A stretch of 36,557 nt of DNA from Mycobacterium sp. MBM. GTDB taxonomy: Bacteria > Actinomycetota > Actinomycetes > Mycobacteriales > Mycobacteriaceae. The notes under the pieces were generated by a model, which saw only the letters and a list, made by a program, of their open reading frames with translations, did not search any database and was not told where the DNA came from. A program made the position numbers and the translations under genes. This document shows, piece after piece, positions 15,493 to 23,858 of the stretch. The stretch covers positions 1-36,557 of the forward strand of contig JAKJHY010000040.1 in NCBI GenBank assembly GCA_021648845.1, in the 5' to 3' direction. Position 1 is the first letter of the stretch; each line of letters starts with the position of its first letter.

Positions 15493-16914
15493 TCACGGCA
15501 GCTGCAACGACTTGGTCTGCAGAAACTCCTCGAACCCGATCCGGCCGAGTTCGCGGCCGATACCGGACTTCTTGTAGCCGCCGAACGGTGCGGCCGGGTT
15601 GTACCTGCCGCCGTTGATGTCCAGTTGGCCGGTCTGCACCTGCCGGGCGAACGCGACCGCGGCGTCGTCATCGGCGGCCCACACGGCGCCGGACAGACCG
15701 TAGGGGGTGCCGTTGGCGATCTCCAGCGCTTCATCGGGATCGCTGAACGGAATGACCGCCAGCACCGGACCGAACACTTCCTCCTGACCCAATTCGGAGT
15801 GCGGGTCCACGTCGGCGAACACCGTGGGTGCCACGTAATAACCCACATCGCGGACCTTCTGCGCGCCGCCGGTCAACAGGCGGGCACCGTCGCCGGACGC
15901 CCGCTCGATGAAACCGAGGACGGTCTGCTGCTGCCCCGCGGACGCTGACGGGCCCAGCCGGGTGCTCGGATCGGTCGGGTCGCCGACCGTGTATTTGGCG
16001 ACGGCCGCCTCGACGATGTCGAGTGCCTCGGCGTAGCGAGATTGCGGGACCAGCATGCGGGTCCAGGCCATGCAGGTCTGGCCACCGTTGAGGAACGCGT
16101 TGCCGACACCCACCTTCACCGCCGTCGTCAGGTCGGCACCGTCGAGGATGACGTTGGCGGACTTACCGCCCAGCTCCAGAGCCACCTTCTTGATGGTTTT
16201 GCCGGCCAATTCGCCCACTCGGCTGCCGACACCGGTGGAACCGGTGAAGGAGACGAAGTCGACGTCCGGGTGCTCGGAGAGCCGCTCACCGATGACCCGG
16301 CCGGGACCGGATACCAGGTTCACCACCCCCGGGGGCAGGCCGGCGTCGTGCAGCGACTCGATGAACTCGAACACCGACAGTGGGGCCTCGTTGCTGGGCT
16401 TGAGCACCACGGTGCATCCCGCCGCGATCGCCGGGATGACCTTGGCCACCACCTGGTACAGCGGGTAGTTCCACGGGGTGATGGCGGCGACCACACCGTA
16501 GGGCTCGCGAGTCACCAGCGAGTTGCCGATGCGCTCCTCGAACTCGAAAGAGGCCAGGGCGTCGGCGAATCCGCGCGCCACCGCCAGCGGCACCTGGGTC
16601 TGCACGGACTGAGAGATACGGATCGGCGCGCCCATCTCGGCGGTGATGGTCTCGGCGATATCGGGCAGCCGCTTCTCCATGGAGGCGATCACCGCGTCGA
16701 GGCGTTCGCGCCGCTCGATGACACCGATGTTCGGGTCGAAGGCCTTGCGGGCAGCGGTGACGGCGGCATCGACATCGGCGTCCGAGGCGCTGGGCACCAC
16801 GCCGAGCACCCGCTCGGTCGCCGGGTTGATGACCTCGATGGCGTCGGTGCCGTTGGGGGAGACCCATTCACCGTCGATGTAGAGCTCGGTGCGGTCGTAG
16901 TTGTGGTTGCTCAT
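15493..16914 (-). CDS. NAD(P)-dependent aldehyde dehydrogenase
   Basis: A 473-aa ALDH superfamily enzyme. Visible active-site residues are N149 (ITPWNYP), general base E247 (ALELGGKSANV) and nucleophile C281 (NGGQTCMAW), with the Rossmann segment FTGSTGVGSRV. The ATG at 16914 is preferred over an upstream GTG at 16983 because GGAGAG lies 6 nt before it and the longer form would overlap the ADH gene. It oxidises an aldehyde to the acid, fitting between the Zn-alcohol dehydrogenase upstream and the CoA ligase in the same run. The aldehyde is not identifiable. Confidence 0.9.
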   Translation of the reverse strand: MSNHNYDRTELYIDGEWVSPNGTDAIEVINPATERVLGVVPSASDADVDAAVTAARKAFDPNIGVIERRERLDAVIASMEKRLPDIAETITAEMGAPIRISQSVQTQVPLAVARGFADALASFEFEERIGNSLVTREPYGVVAAITPWNYPLYQVVAKVIPAIAAGCTVVLKPSNEAPLSVFEFIESLHDAGLPPGVVNLVSGPGRVIGERLSEHPDVDFVSFTGSTGVGSRVGELAGKTIKKVALELGGKSANVILDGADLTTAVKVGVGNAFLNGGQTCMAWTRMLVPQSRYAEALDIVEAAVAKYTVGDPTDPSTRLGPSASAGQQQTVLGFIERASGDGARLLTGGAQKVRDVGYYVAPTVFADVDPHSELGQEEVFGPVLAVIPFSDPDEALEIANGTPYGLSGAVWAADDDAAVAFARQVQTGQLDINGGRYNPAAPFGGYKKSGIGRELGRIGFEEFLQTKSLQLP

Positions 16915-16954
16915 CTGGCGCTCTCCAAAATTTGGTGCCTGGGCGGGTGACTGT

Positions 16955-18073
16955 TCAGGGGACGATGCTGGCGCGGACGTCACGCTTGTCCTCGGCCGCG
17001 GCGAATGCGTCGTTGATGTCGTCGAGGGAGTAGCAGGCCGCCGCCAGCCGGGCGAAGGGCAGCTTGTCCTGGTAGGCGGCTAAGAAGTCCAACGCACGCG
17101 ACAGCACCGCCGGGTCGTACAGCGACACCCCGACCATCGTCTTGTTGGAGAACACGAATCGCGAGGGGTCGAATTCGAAGGTCTTGCCGATGTTGATGTT
17201 GCCGATCTCGACGTACCGGCCGAACTGCCCGAGCAGTTTGAGTCCCTCGTCGATGGCCGAGGGATGCCCGACCACCTCGACCACCACGTCGGCCCCCTGC
17301 CCGTCGGTGAGCTTGCGGACGATCTTGGCGCGTTCCTTCTCGGTGGTCACCTCGGTGATGTCGATGACGGCGTCGGCGCCGAACGCCGTGGCAAGTTCGA
17401 GACGCGCGGCGACCCCGTCGATCGCGATCACCTTCGCCGCGCCGCGGGCCTTGGCGACCGCCACCGCGTACAACCCGAGCGCGCCCGCACCCTGCACCAC
17501 GACGTACTCGCCGAGCTGCTGGTCGACCCGCTCCAGCCCGTACATCACCTGTGACAGTGCGCAGTTCGCGCCGGCGGCGATGTCATCGGACACCGAGTCC
17601 GGAACGGTGTAGACCACCGCGCCGGCGGGCAGGACGAAGTAGTCGCCGTATCCGCCGACGAAGTGGGGCGGCTCGTCCGCGCGGCCCAACATGGCCATTT
17701 TCAGGTTTAGGCAGGCGTTGCGGCGACCGGCCAGGCAGTTGCGGCAGGTGTGGCAGCAAAAGAAGTAGGGGAACACCACCCGGGTTCCGTCCGCCAGCGG
17801 CTTGCCGTTGGAGTCGGTGGTCACTCCGTCTCCCAAAGCCGCTATGACACCCACCATTTCGTGTCCCAACACGGTCGGTAACTGCCCACCGAGGCCGCGG
17901 GTGGCGAAGGTGCCGTGCCAGGCATGCACATCCGAGCCGCAGATGTTGGCTCTGGTCACCTTGATCAGTATTTCGCCGGGGTTGATATCGGGCAGGGTGA
18001 CCGTCTCGATCTCGAATGGTTTGCCGGGCTCGTCGAAACGGGCGATACGACCCTTGAACGGCGCAACAGTCAC
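16955..18073 (-). CDS. Zinc-dependent alcohol dehydrogenase (MDR family)
   Basis: A 372-aa medium-chain dehydrogenase. Catalytic zinc ligands are C45 (NICGSDVH) and H71-E72 (LGHEMVG). The structural zinc lobe is C107-x2-C110-x2-C113-x7-C121. The cofactor fold is VVQGAGALGLYAVAVAK with an acidic residue (VIAIDG) favouring NAD. It probably oxidises an alcohol to the aldehyde used by the ALDH 40 bp downstream. It starts at a GTG with a GAGGA-like site about 10 nt upstream. TACCGT (18171-18166, minus strand) is a good -10, 38 nt from the box centre at 18209, so it likely heads its own transcript. Confidence 0.9.
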   Translation of the reverse strand: MTVAPFKGRIARFDEPGKPFEIETVTLPDINPGEILIKVTRANICGSDVHAWHGTFATRGLGGQLPTVLGHEMVGVIAALGDGVTTDSNGKPLADGTRVVFPYFFCCHTCRNCLAGRRNACLNLKMAMLGRADEPPHFVGGYGDYFVLPAGAVVYTVPDSVSDDIAAGANCALSQVMYGLERVDQQLGEYVVVQGAGALGLYAVAVAKARGAAKVIAIDGVAARLELATAFGADAVIDITEVTTEKERAKIVRKLTDGQGADVVVEVVGHPSAIDEGLKLLGQFGRYVEIGNINIGKTFEFDPSRFVFSNKTMVGVSLYDPAVLSRALDFLAAYQDKLPFARLAAACYSLDDINDAFAAAEDKRDVRASIVP

Positions 18074-18203
18074 GGCTTGAAGTCCTCTCGGTTCACCTGC
18101 AGATGTGGTCTCTGCCGCGGTCGGCGCGGACGCGGGGGCAGACCCACGGCTGCATCTGTTTTCGCACGGTAACGGCGCCCTGGCGGGCCGGCTCCAGCGC
18201 TTC

Positions 18204-18214
18204 CCGCCCAGTGG
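18204..18214. promoter_or_regulatory. Conserved box upstream of the Zn-ADH operon
   Basis: CCGCCCAGTGG within TTCCCGCCCAGTGG. The centre (18209) is 38 nt from TACCGT (18171-18166, minus strand), a full TANNNT -10. The predicted start site is near 18159, giving an 86-nt leader before the GTG at 18073. The rest of the 193-bp gap 18074-18266 shows nothing else recognisable. Confidence 0.5.
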
Positions 18215-18266
18215 TCACTGTGGGGTACGGCACGTCCGCACCGGTGGACGGGTGCGCGAGCCGGCG

Positions 18267-19847
18267 TCAGCCCGGGATCTGAGCGTCGGTGAAGCGTTCG
18301 CGGAGCACCCGTTTGAGCAGCTTGCCGCTGGGGTTCTTGGGTAGTGCGTCGACGAAGAACACCTGCTTGGGCGTCTTGAATCCGGCCAGGTGTGTGCGAC
18401 AGTGGGCCACCAGATCGTCCTCGGTGAGGTCGGTGCCGTCACGGGAGACCACCGCGGCCACCACGGCCTCCACCCACGTCGGATGGGGCAGGCCGAACAC
18501 CGCCACCTCCTCGACGCCGGAGTGCCGATAGATCACCTCTTCTACCTCGCGGCTGGCCACGTTCTCACCGCCGGTCTTGATCATGTCCTTCTTGCGGTCC
18601 ACCACGTGGAGTAACCCGTGCTTGTCGTAGTAGCCGAGGTCGCCGGAATGAAACCACCCGCCCCGGAACGAGTCGGCGGTCTTGGCCTCGTCATCGAGGT
18701 AGCCCAGCATCAGATGCGGGCTGCGGTGCGCGATTTCGCCGACCACACCCGGTTCGACCGGGGCATTGTCGTCGTCGAGGATGGCGGTCTCCACATTGAT
18801 GACCGGTCGGCCCGCGGATCCGGCGTGTGCGTCCTGCTCGTCGGGCCCCAGCGCTGAGGCCAGCGGCGCCATTTCCGTCTGACCGTAGAAGTTCCAGAGC
18901 CGCAGACTGGGAAGCCGCTCGCGCATCTCGGTCAGGATCTCTACCGGCATGGCGGACGCACCGTAGTACCCCTTGCGGAGGCTGGACAGGTCGACTTGGT
19001 CGAACACCGGTGAGCGCAGCAGTGAGATCCACACCGTCGGAGGCGCGAAATAGTTTGTCACTCCATATTTTTCGATGGTGCGCAGCACCGACTCAGGGTC
19101 GGCTTTGGGCAGGATGATGCTGGTGGCGCCGAGGTAGATATCGGTGATCAGGAAGTTGTCGAGCTGAGCGCAGTGGTACAGCGGTAATGAGTGGATCTCC
19201 ACATCGGAGCCCTCCATGGACCCGGCGATGATCGAGCTGATGTAGTTGCCCATCAGGCTGCGAGTCGAATGCATGGCGCCCTTGGGATGCGACTCGGTGC
19301 CGCTGGTGTACATCAGACGAATCATCTGGTCGTCGTCGATGTGCGGGCTGGGGGCAGTCGAATCGGTCTGCAGCCACTGGTCGAAGTCCGCCCAGCCTGC
19401 CGGCAGCGTCTGGCCCGGCAGCACCAGTGCAGCGGTCGTCGGCACCGGCGCACCTGCACGCATCGCGGCCTCGGCCGTCGGGACCAAATCGGCCTCGACC
19501 AGGAAGCCGGTCACCCTGCTGTGCGCGAGAATGAAGGAGATCTCCGCGGCAGTGAGCATGAAGTTGATCGGGACCAGCACCACTCCGGCCCGGGCCGTGG
19601 CGAATGCCAGCACCGCGTACTGCCAGCAGTTGTGGGCCAGCACGGCGATACGATCGCCGACGCCGAAACCGTTGTCGCCCAGTGCGGCCGTCGCCCGGTC
19701 CACCAGCCGTTCGAACTCGGCGAAGGTCAGGCTGACCTCACCGTCGATGATCGCCGTCTTGGCGGGCTGCTTGCGTGCCGATCGCCGCGGGATATCGCCG
19801 AGGGCGTGGCTTCGGGCCGATGCGAGCACGGCCTGCAGATCATCCAT
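18267..19847 (-). CDS. Acyl-CoA synthetase (FadD-type AMP-binding ligase)
   Basis: A 526-aa adenylate-forming CoA ligase. Motifs in order are MYTSGTESHPKGAM (P-loop; Glu-Ser-His replaces the usual Thr-Gly), NFYGQTEMAP, GWFHSGDLGYYDKHGLLHVVDRKKDMIKTGGENV, and the C-terminal catalytic lysine in KNPSGKLLKR. It activates a carboxylic acid with ATP and CoA, probably the acid made by the ADH/ALDH pair, or a steroid acid, feeding the ACAD/hydratase genes downstream. The start at 19847 is supported by TACAGT (19860-19855) 7 nt before the ATG with no ribosome site, pointing to a leaderless message. Confidence 0.88.
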   Translation of the reverse strand: MDDLQAVLASARSHALGDIPRRSARKQPAKTAIIDGEVSLTFAEFERLVDRATAALGDNGFGVGDRIAVLAHNCWQYAVLAFATARAGVVLVPINFMLTAAEISFILAHSRVTGFLVEADLVPTAEAAMRAGAPVPTTAALVLPGQTLPAGWADFDQWLQTDSTAPSPHIDDDQMIRLMYTSGTESHPKGAMHSTRSLMGNYISSIIAGSMEGSDVEIHSLPLYHCAQLDNFLITDIYLGATSIILPKADPESVLRTIEKYGVTNYFAPPTVWISLLRSPVFDQVDLSSLRKGYYGASAMPVEILTEMRERLPSLRLWNFYGQTEMAPLASALGPDEQDAHAGSAGRPVINVETAILDDDNAPVEPGVVGEIAHRSPHLMLGYLDDEAKTADSFRGGWFHSGDLGYYDKHGLLHVVDRKKDMIKTGGENVASREVEEVIYRHSGVEEVAVFGLPHPTWVEAVVAAVVSRDGTDLTEDDLVAHCRTHLAGFKTPKQVFFVDALPKNPSGKLLKRVLRERFTDAQIPG

Positions 19848-19893
19848 GACCCGGACTGTAGGCGCCGCCGGACCGGTGTGATCGCGTGACGTC

Positions 19894-19904
19894 CCGCTGA
19901 GTAG
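19894..19904. promoter_or_regulatory. Conserved box in fadD/BVMO divergent promoter
   Basis: CCGCTGAGTAG followed by AAGA. The centre (19899) is 39 nt from TACAGT (19860-19855, minus strand; fadD) and 38 nt from CATACT (19937-19942, plus strand; the Baeyer-Villiger gene at 19966). A single box could therefore serve both promoters. Confidence 0.5.
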
Positions 19905-19965
19905 AAGACGGCGCCTCGCGCAACCCCGGACACTTACATACTCGATCCACGAACAAGGAGGATCG

Positions 19966-21888
19966 ATGACGATCGCTGTGACCGTGGCAGCAGACCAGAA
20001 ATCGCTGGACCCCGAGGAACTGCGGGCCAATCTCGCCGCCGCCGACGCCGGCATCCTGGTGGCGGTGCTGGCGCAGTTGACCGGTGACGCGCGTGTCGTG
20101 GACCGTTATGCGGGCAAGATCTCGTTTACACCCCACCCGCCTGAGCAGGCGGGCAGCACCGACCCGGAAACGCACGCCGAACTCGTCCAGGCGGTGGTGG
20201 TGGCGCTGGCGAGCCCGCGCCCGGCCGATGCCGTGCCGTTCGACGACCCAGAGCTGTTCGCCGCCATCGCACCGCTGGCGCTGGGCACCGAGGTGGGCCA
20301 GGAGTATGTCGGACTGCTGCTGGAGCAGGGCGGCTTTCACGCCTCGCAGCCGGTGCTGCCGCGCACCGCAAAGCTGCCGACCGATTTCAAGGTGATCATC
20401 ATCGGTGCCGGCATCGCCGGTATGGCCGCGGCACTGGAATGCGCAGCCGCCGGTATCGACTACGAGATCGTCGACCGCAACGACGAGGTCGGCGGCACCT
20501 GGTATACCGCGGTGTACCCGGGCATCGGCGTGGATACCCCATCCGCCTACTACTCGCTCTCGCGCGATATCAACGGCGACTGGTCGAGCTACTACCCGCA
20601 GGGTGCGGAGTACCAGCAGTACCTGAAGTCGGTCGCCGACAAGAACGGGCTGCGCGAGCGCACTCGGTTCAACACCGAGGTGACCGCCCTGCGCTGGAAC
20701 GAGGATCGCACCATGTGGGAGGTGCACACCACTGGCGCCGGCGGCGCTGAAGACGTCTCCTACGCCAATGTCGTTGTGCCGGCCGTCGGTTACCTCAACC
20801 GGCCGCGTTGGCCCGAGCTGCCGGGGCGGGAGACCTTCGGCGGCGTCAGCATCCACTCCGCCGAGTGGGATCCGGCACTCTCGTTGTGCGGCAAGAAGGT
20901 GGCGATCATCGGCGCCGGCTGCACCGCGGTGCAGATCGTGGATGCCTCGGTCGACGAGGTCGAGCACCTGACGGTCTTCCAGCGTCAGCCGCACTGGGTT
21001 GCGCCCCGCAAGCGACTGACCGACGACGTGCCCGAACACCGCCGCTGGCTCAACGCACACGTGCCCTTCTACGCCAACTGGAACCGACTGAAGTCTTTCT
21101 GGGGTACGGCCGACAACAACTATCCGGTCATCCTGCGCGACCCCGAGTGGGCGGCCGAGCATCTGTCCATCTCACCGGCCAATGATGTGCTCTTGCAGAT
21201 GTGCCTGGAGTACATCGACCGGGTGTTCGGTGCGGGTTCCGAGCTGGCCAAGAAGGTGACACCGGACTTCGCGCCCTATGGAAAGCGCATCATCCGCGAT
21301 CCGGGGGGCTACTACGCGGCGCTGGCCCGCGATCATGTCGACGTCGAGGCCAGCGAGCCCGCCCGTGTCAACGAACGTGGCATCGTCACCCAGGACGGCC
21401 GCCAAATCGACCTCGACGTCATCATCTACGCCACCGGTTACTACCTGGACTTCCTGTCGACGGTGGATATCGAGGGCCGCGACGGGCTCAAACTGGCCGA
21501 CGTTTGGGGTGACAGCCCCAGCGCCTACCGCGGTGGCCTGGTGCCGGGCTTCCCGAACATGTTCATCTCCTCGGCTCCGAACTACAGCCCTGGCCACGGT
21601 GCCGGGCACAATTTCGGCGTCGAGGTCATGGTGCACTACGTGATGGAGTGCCTGCAGCTGATGGCCGAGCGTGGTGCGAAGAGCCTGGAGGTCACGCCGC
21701 AGGCGTTCGAGAGCTACGTGCGTTCCATCGATGAGGCGATGGCGCAGACGGTGTGGTGCCACACCCCGACCGCGCACACCTATTACCGGTCCGGCGGTGG
21801 CCGGATCGTCACGGCGTTCCCGTTCCGTCTGATCGACGTGTGGCAGAGCCATCGCGCCCCCAACGAAGAGGATCTCGTCGTCCGGTGA
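19966..21888 (+). CDS. Baeyer-Villiger monooxygenase, HAPMO-like type I
   Basis: A 640-aa flavoprotein monooxygenase. The first 140 residues are an alpha-helical extension like that of 4-hydroxyacetophenone monooxygenase, also 640 aa. The FAD site is IIIGAGIAGMAAALE (about 144-158), the BVMO fingerprint FGGVSIHSAEWDP lies at 291-303, and the NADPH site VAIIGAGCTAVQ follows. Such enzymes insert oxygen next to a ketone to give an ester or lactone. In this setting a 17- or 20-keto steroid or a later ketone is plausible, with a hydrolase nearby to open the product. AAGGAGG gives a very strong ribosome site. Its stop overlaps the SDR start (GTGA). Confidence 0.9.
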   Translation: MTIAVTVAADQKSLDPEELRANLAAADAGILVAVLAQLTGDARVVDRYAGKISFTPHPPEQAGSTDPETHAELVQAVVVALASPRPADAVPFDDPELFAAIAPLALGTEVGQEYVGLLLEQGGFHASQPVLPRTAKLPTDFKVIIIGAGIAGMAAALECAAAGIDYEIVDRNDEVGGTWYTAVYPGIGVDTPSAYYSLSRDINGDWSSYYPQGAEYQQYLKSVADKNGLRERTRFNTEVTALRWNEDRTMWEVHTTGAGGAEDVSYANVVVPAVGYLNRPRWPELPGRETFGGVSIHSAEWDPALSLCGKKVAIIGAGCTAVQIVDASVDEVEHLTVFQRQPHWVAPRKRLTDDVPEHRRWLNAHVPFYANWNRLKSFWGTADNNYPVILRDPEWAAEHLSISPANDVLLQMCLEYIDRVFGAGSELAKKVTPDFAPYGKRIIRDPGGYYAALARDHVDVEASEPARVNERGIVTQDGRQIDLDVIIYATGYYLDFLSTVDIEGRDGLKLADVWGDSPSAYRGGLVPGFPNMFISSAPNYSPGHGAGHNFGVEVMVHYVMECLQLMAERGAKSLEVTPQAFESYVRSIDEAMAQTVWCHTPTAHTYYRSGGGRIVTAFPFRLIDVWQSHRAPNEEDLVVR

Positions 21889-22772
21889 ATGGAATCCTGC
21901 ACGGCAAAACGGCTTTGGTCACCGGGAGCAGCCGGGGCATCGGGCGTGCCATCGCGCAGCGGTTGGCCGCCGAGGGTGCCACCGTCGCGGTGACCGCCCG
22001 GGCCTACCAGCCCTCGGCTTCCACGCGGGCCGGGACCACCGCCGAGATTCCGGGGACCATCGGTGAGACGATCGAGCTGATCGAGGCCGCCGGTGGTAGT
22101 GCGTTCGGCATCGCCTGCGATCTGGAGGACGCCGACCAGCGCGCGGGACTGATCGATCAGGTGGTCGAGCGCACCGGCCGGTTGGACATCCTGGTGAACA
22201 ATGCGGGATACGCCGACTACTCGATCATCGAAGACATGCCGATGGCAACCTTCGAACGGACGGTCGAGCACTATGTCCGCACTCCGTTCGTGCTGACCCA
22301 GCAGGCCGTCCCGCACATGCGCGCGCAGGGCGCCGGCTGGATCGTCAACATCGGTTCGGTGACCGGACTGGCGCCCGCGCGGCCCTACCGGGAGTACAAC
22401 AAGATCTCCGGCGACGTCATCTACGCGTCGATGAAGGCGGCGCTGCACCGCTTCACCCAAGGTGTCGCGGCCGAACTGCTCGACTCGAACATCGCGGTCA
22501 ATGTGGTCGGGCCGTCCAGCGCCGTGCGCACACCCGGTGCGGCGAGCCTCATCCCGGACACTTTCCCGACCGAACCGGTCGAGTACCTGGCCGAGACGGT
22601 GCTGGCAATGTGTCACATGCCGGCGGCCGAGCGCACCGGTCTGATCGCCTTCAGCCTGCATTACCCGTGGTCACAGAAGCTGACCGTGCACAGCCTCGAC
22701 GGCACCACGGAGCTGCCGCCGTTGCAGCCGCCGGCCGGCGCGAACCCGAACATCCTGCCGCAGGGGCTCTGA
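21885..22772 (+). CDS. Short-chain dehydrogenase coupled to the BVMO
   Basis: A 295-aa SDR starting at a GTG that overlaps the BVMO stop by four bases. It has TGSSRGIG, NNAGYADYS, and the catalytic tail IYASMKAAL (Tyr-x3-Lys). The candidate serine in NIGSVTG lies about 22 residues before the tyrosine, longer than the usual 12-13, so there is an insertion (APARPYREYNK) or another serine is used. The coupling suggests that it makes the ketone substrate for the BVMO or oxidises the alcohol released after ester cleavage. Convergent with the gene at 22793. Confidence 0.87.
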   Translation: MNGILHGKTALVTGSSRGIGRAIAQRLAAEGATVAVTARAYQPSASTRAGTTAEIPGTIGETIELIEAAGGSAFGIACDLEDADQRAGLIDQVVERTGRLDILVNNAGYADYSIIEDMPMATFERTVEHYVRTPFVLTQQAVPHMRAQGAGWIVNIGSVTGLAPARPYREYNKISGDVIYASMKAALHRFTQGVAAELLDSNIAVNVVGPSSAVRTPGAASLIPDTFPTEPVEYLAETVLAMCHMPAAERTGLIAFSLHYPWSQKLTVHSLDGTTELPPLQPPAGANPNILPQGL

Positions 22773-22792
22773 GGCCGCCGCGGATCGCGCGA

Positions 22793-23419
22793 TCAGCGCA
22801 TCACGTGGCCGCTGTCGGTGCAGAAGCTGTGGCAGACCCGTTCGCGGACAATGGCGTTCGGACATTCCGGATCGAACCATTGGTCGACCACCGCCCAGTG
22901 GATCGGGTGCATGAGGTAGGCGCCCATGATGCCCTCGGCGTTGCTGAACTCTTGCTCGAAGACGTGGGTCCAGGCGTTACCGACGGTGTGGTCGGGCCGA
23001 CTCAGCTGCCAGGCGCTGATGGTGGACACGTAGCCGGGCAGCAGTCGCAGATCGGCCTCGAACCGGGCCATCGTGTCGGCATCGCTGCCGTCGGCGACGC
23101 GCAACAGCAGGGCCCGGTAGACACTGCCGGTCGGGCGGCCCTCGATGACGACAGGTGAGCCGTGGTAGCCGGCACCGTTGACTCTGGTGACTGCGGGGTC
23201 GGACAGCGCCGCGTCGACATCAGCGGCGATTGCGTCCCAACCGTCTGAGTCCGCGAAACGCAGGTGTAGCAGCAGATCACCACCGTTGCGGCTGCCCGCC
23301 AACGTGGGGGCGACGACGTGGCCGGCGGCGCCGCTACGACCGGCCAGTGCGAGCAGCTCCTGCTGCAGTGGATCGCGGTCACCGTCGGCGACATCGATCA
23401 GGCGAGTGACGCTATACAT
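22793..23419 (-). CDS. Dimeric alpha/beta-barrel (Dabb/EthD-like) protein
   Basis: A 208-aa protein with two ferredoxin-like halves. The N-terminal part has strands MYSVTRLIDV and LLLHLRFADSDGWDAIAADVDAAL; the C-terminal half has YRALLLRVADG then AWTHVFEQEFSNAEGIMGAYLMHPIHWAVVDQWFDPE. The last stretch resembles Dabb-domain proteins, whose roles are diverse (small cyclases, hydrolases or binding proteins). The ATG at 23419 is chosen: AAAGG lies about 8 nt upstream and it overlaps the preceding gene's stop region; an ATG at 23437 has no spaced ribosome site. No function is assigned; cotranscription with the 115-aa homologue suggests a functional pair. Confidence 0.75.
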   Translation of the reverse strand: MYSVTRLIDVADGDRDPLQQELLALAGRSGAAGHVVAPTLAGSRNGGDLLLHLRFADSDGWDAIAADVDAALSDPAVTRVNGAGYHGSPVVIEGRPTGSVYRALLLRVADGSDADTMARFEADLRLLPGYVSTISAWQLSRPDHTVGNAWTHVFEQEFSNAEGIMGAYLMHPIHWAVVDQWFDPECPNAIVRERVCHSFCTDSGHVMR

Positions 23420-23759
23420 CGCAGAGCCTTTCGACATCCTCGGGCGCGGCGGCCGCAGTGCGGTCGCGTTCGATGATCAGGTCCGACACACCTTCCCACC
23501 ACGCGCGCAGCTCCGGGTCGGGCCGGCCCTTCCACGTCATTTCCCACCAGGACCGCGCGCTGGGCAACGACCAGGTCACGGTAACCGTGTTCGGCTCGGT
23601 GTCGTACCAAATCGGAGGTGACACAAGCACATTGCGCAGGGTCATGCCGCGTTCGCGGGCTCCGGGGGCGTAGCCGGCCAGATAGCTGTCGATGAACTCA
23701 CGCGCACGTCCTGGCCGGGTAACCACCCGGTCGATGACGAAGACTTCGCCGTCTGACAT
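23412..23759 (-). CDS. Small alpha/beta-barrel-like protein
   Basis: A 115-aa protein whose pattern (VFVIDRVVTRPGRAREFIDSYLAGYAP, then NTVTVTWSLPSARSWWEMTW) fits a single dimeric ferredoxin-like alpha/beta-barrel domain. It overlaps the 208-aa barrel gene by 8 bases. No catalytic residues are evident; Trp-rich helix RSWWEMTWKGRPDPELRAWW is unusual. TATCCT (23771-23766) lies 6 nt before the ATG without a ribosome site, so the message is probably leaderless. The box centred at 23809 is exactly 50 bp from this ATG. Confidence 0.72.
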   Translation of the reverse strand: MSDGEVFVIDRVVTRPGRAREFIDSYLAGYAPGARERGMTLRNVLVSPPIWYDTEPNTVTVTWSLPSARSWWEMTWKGRPDPELRAWWEGVSDLIIERDRTAAAAPEDVERLCDV

Positions 23760-23803
23760 GGGAGAAGGATAGGGAGCGCGGCAACTCTGGGGGCGTGGCG
23801 GTC

Positions 23804-23814
23804 CCGACCATCGG
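23804..23814. promoter_or_regulatory. Variant box in a mirror-symmetric divergent promoter
   Basis: CCGACCATCGG in CCCGACCATCGGGA. The centre (23809) is 38 nt from TATCCT (23771-23766, minus strand) and 38 nt from GACGGT (23847-23852, plus strand), and 50 bp from both the ATG at 23759 and the ATG at 23859. The exact symmetry supports one bound protein activating both leaderless promoters. Confidence 0.5.
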
Positions 23815-23858
23815 GAGGGCACGTTGACGTGGCCGAACTCAGGGCAGACGGTGGTGAG

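Noticed and set aside
16925..16935. CCAAAATTTGG palindrome before the aldehyde dehydrogenase
   Set aside because: It superficially resembles the 11-bp box, but the core bases differ and it abuts the ribosome site with no -10 in register.
19883..19896. CGCGTGACGTCCCG shared with the left arm of the hairpin at 8757-8770
   Set aside because: A 14-base match is expected by chance in 36 kb of GC-rich DNA; at 19883 there is no complementary arm, and the box there explains part of it.
22783..22794. GATCGCGCGATC palindrome between convergent genes
   Set aside because: Only 12 bp with no loop and overlapping a stop codon; too short to call a terminator.
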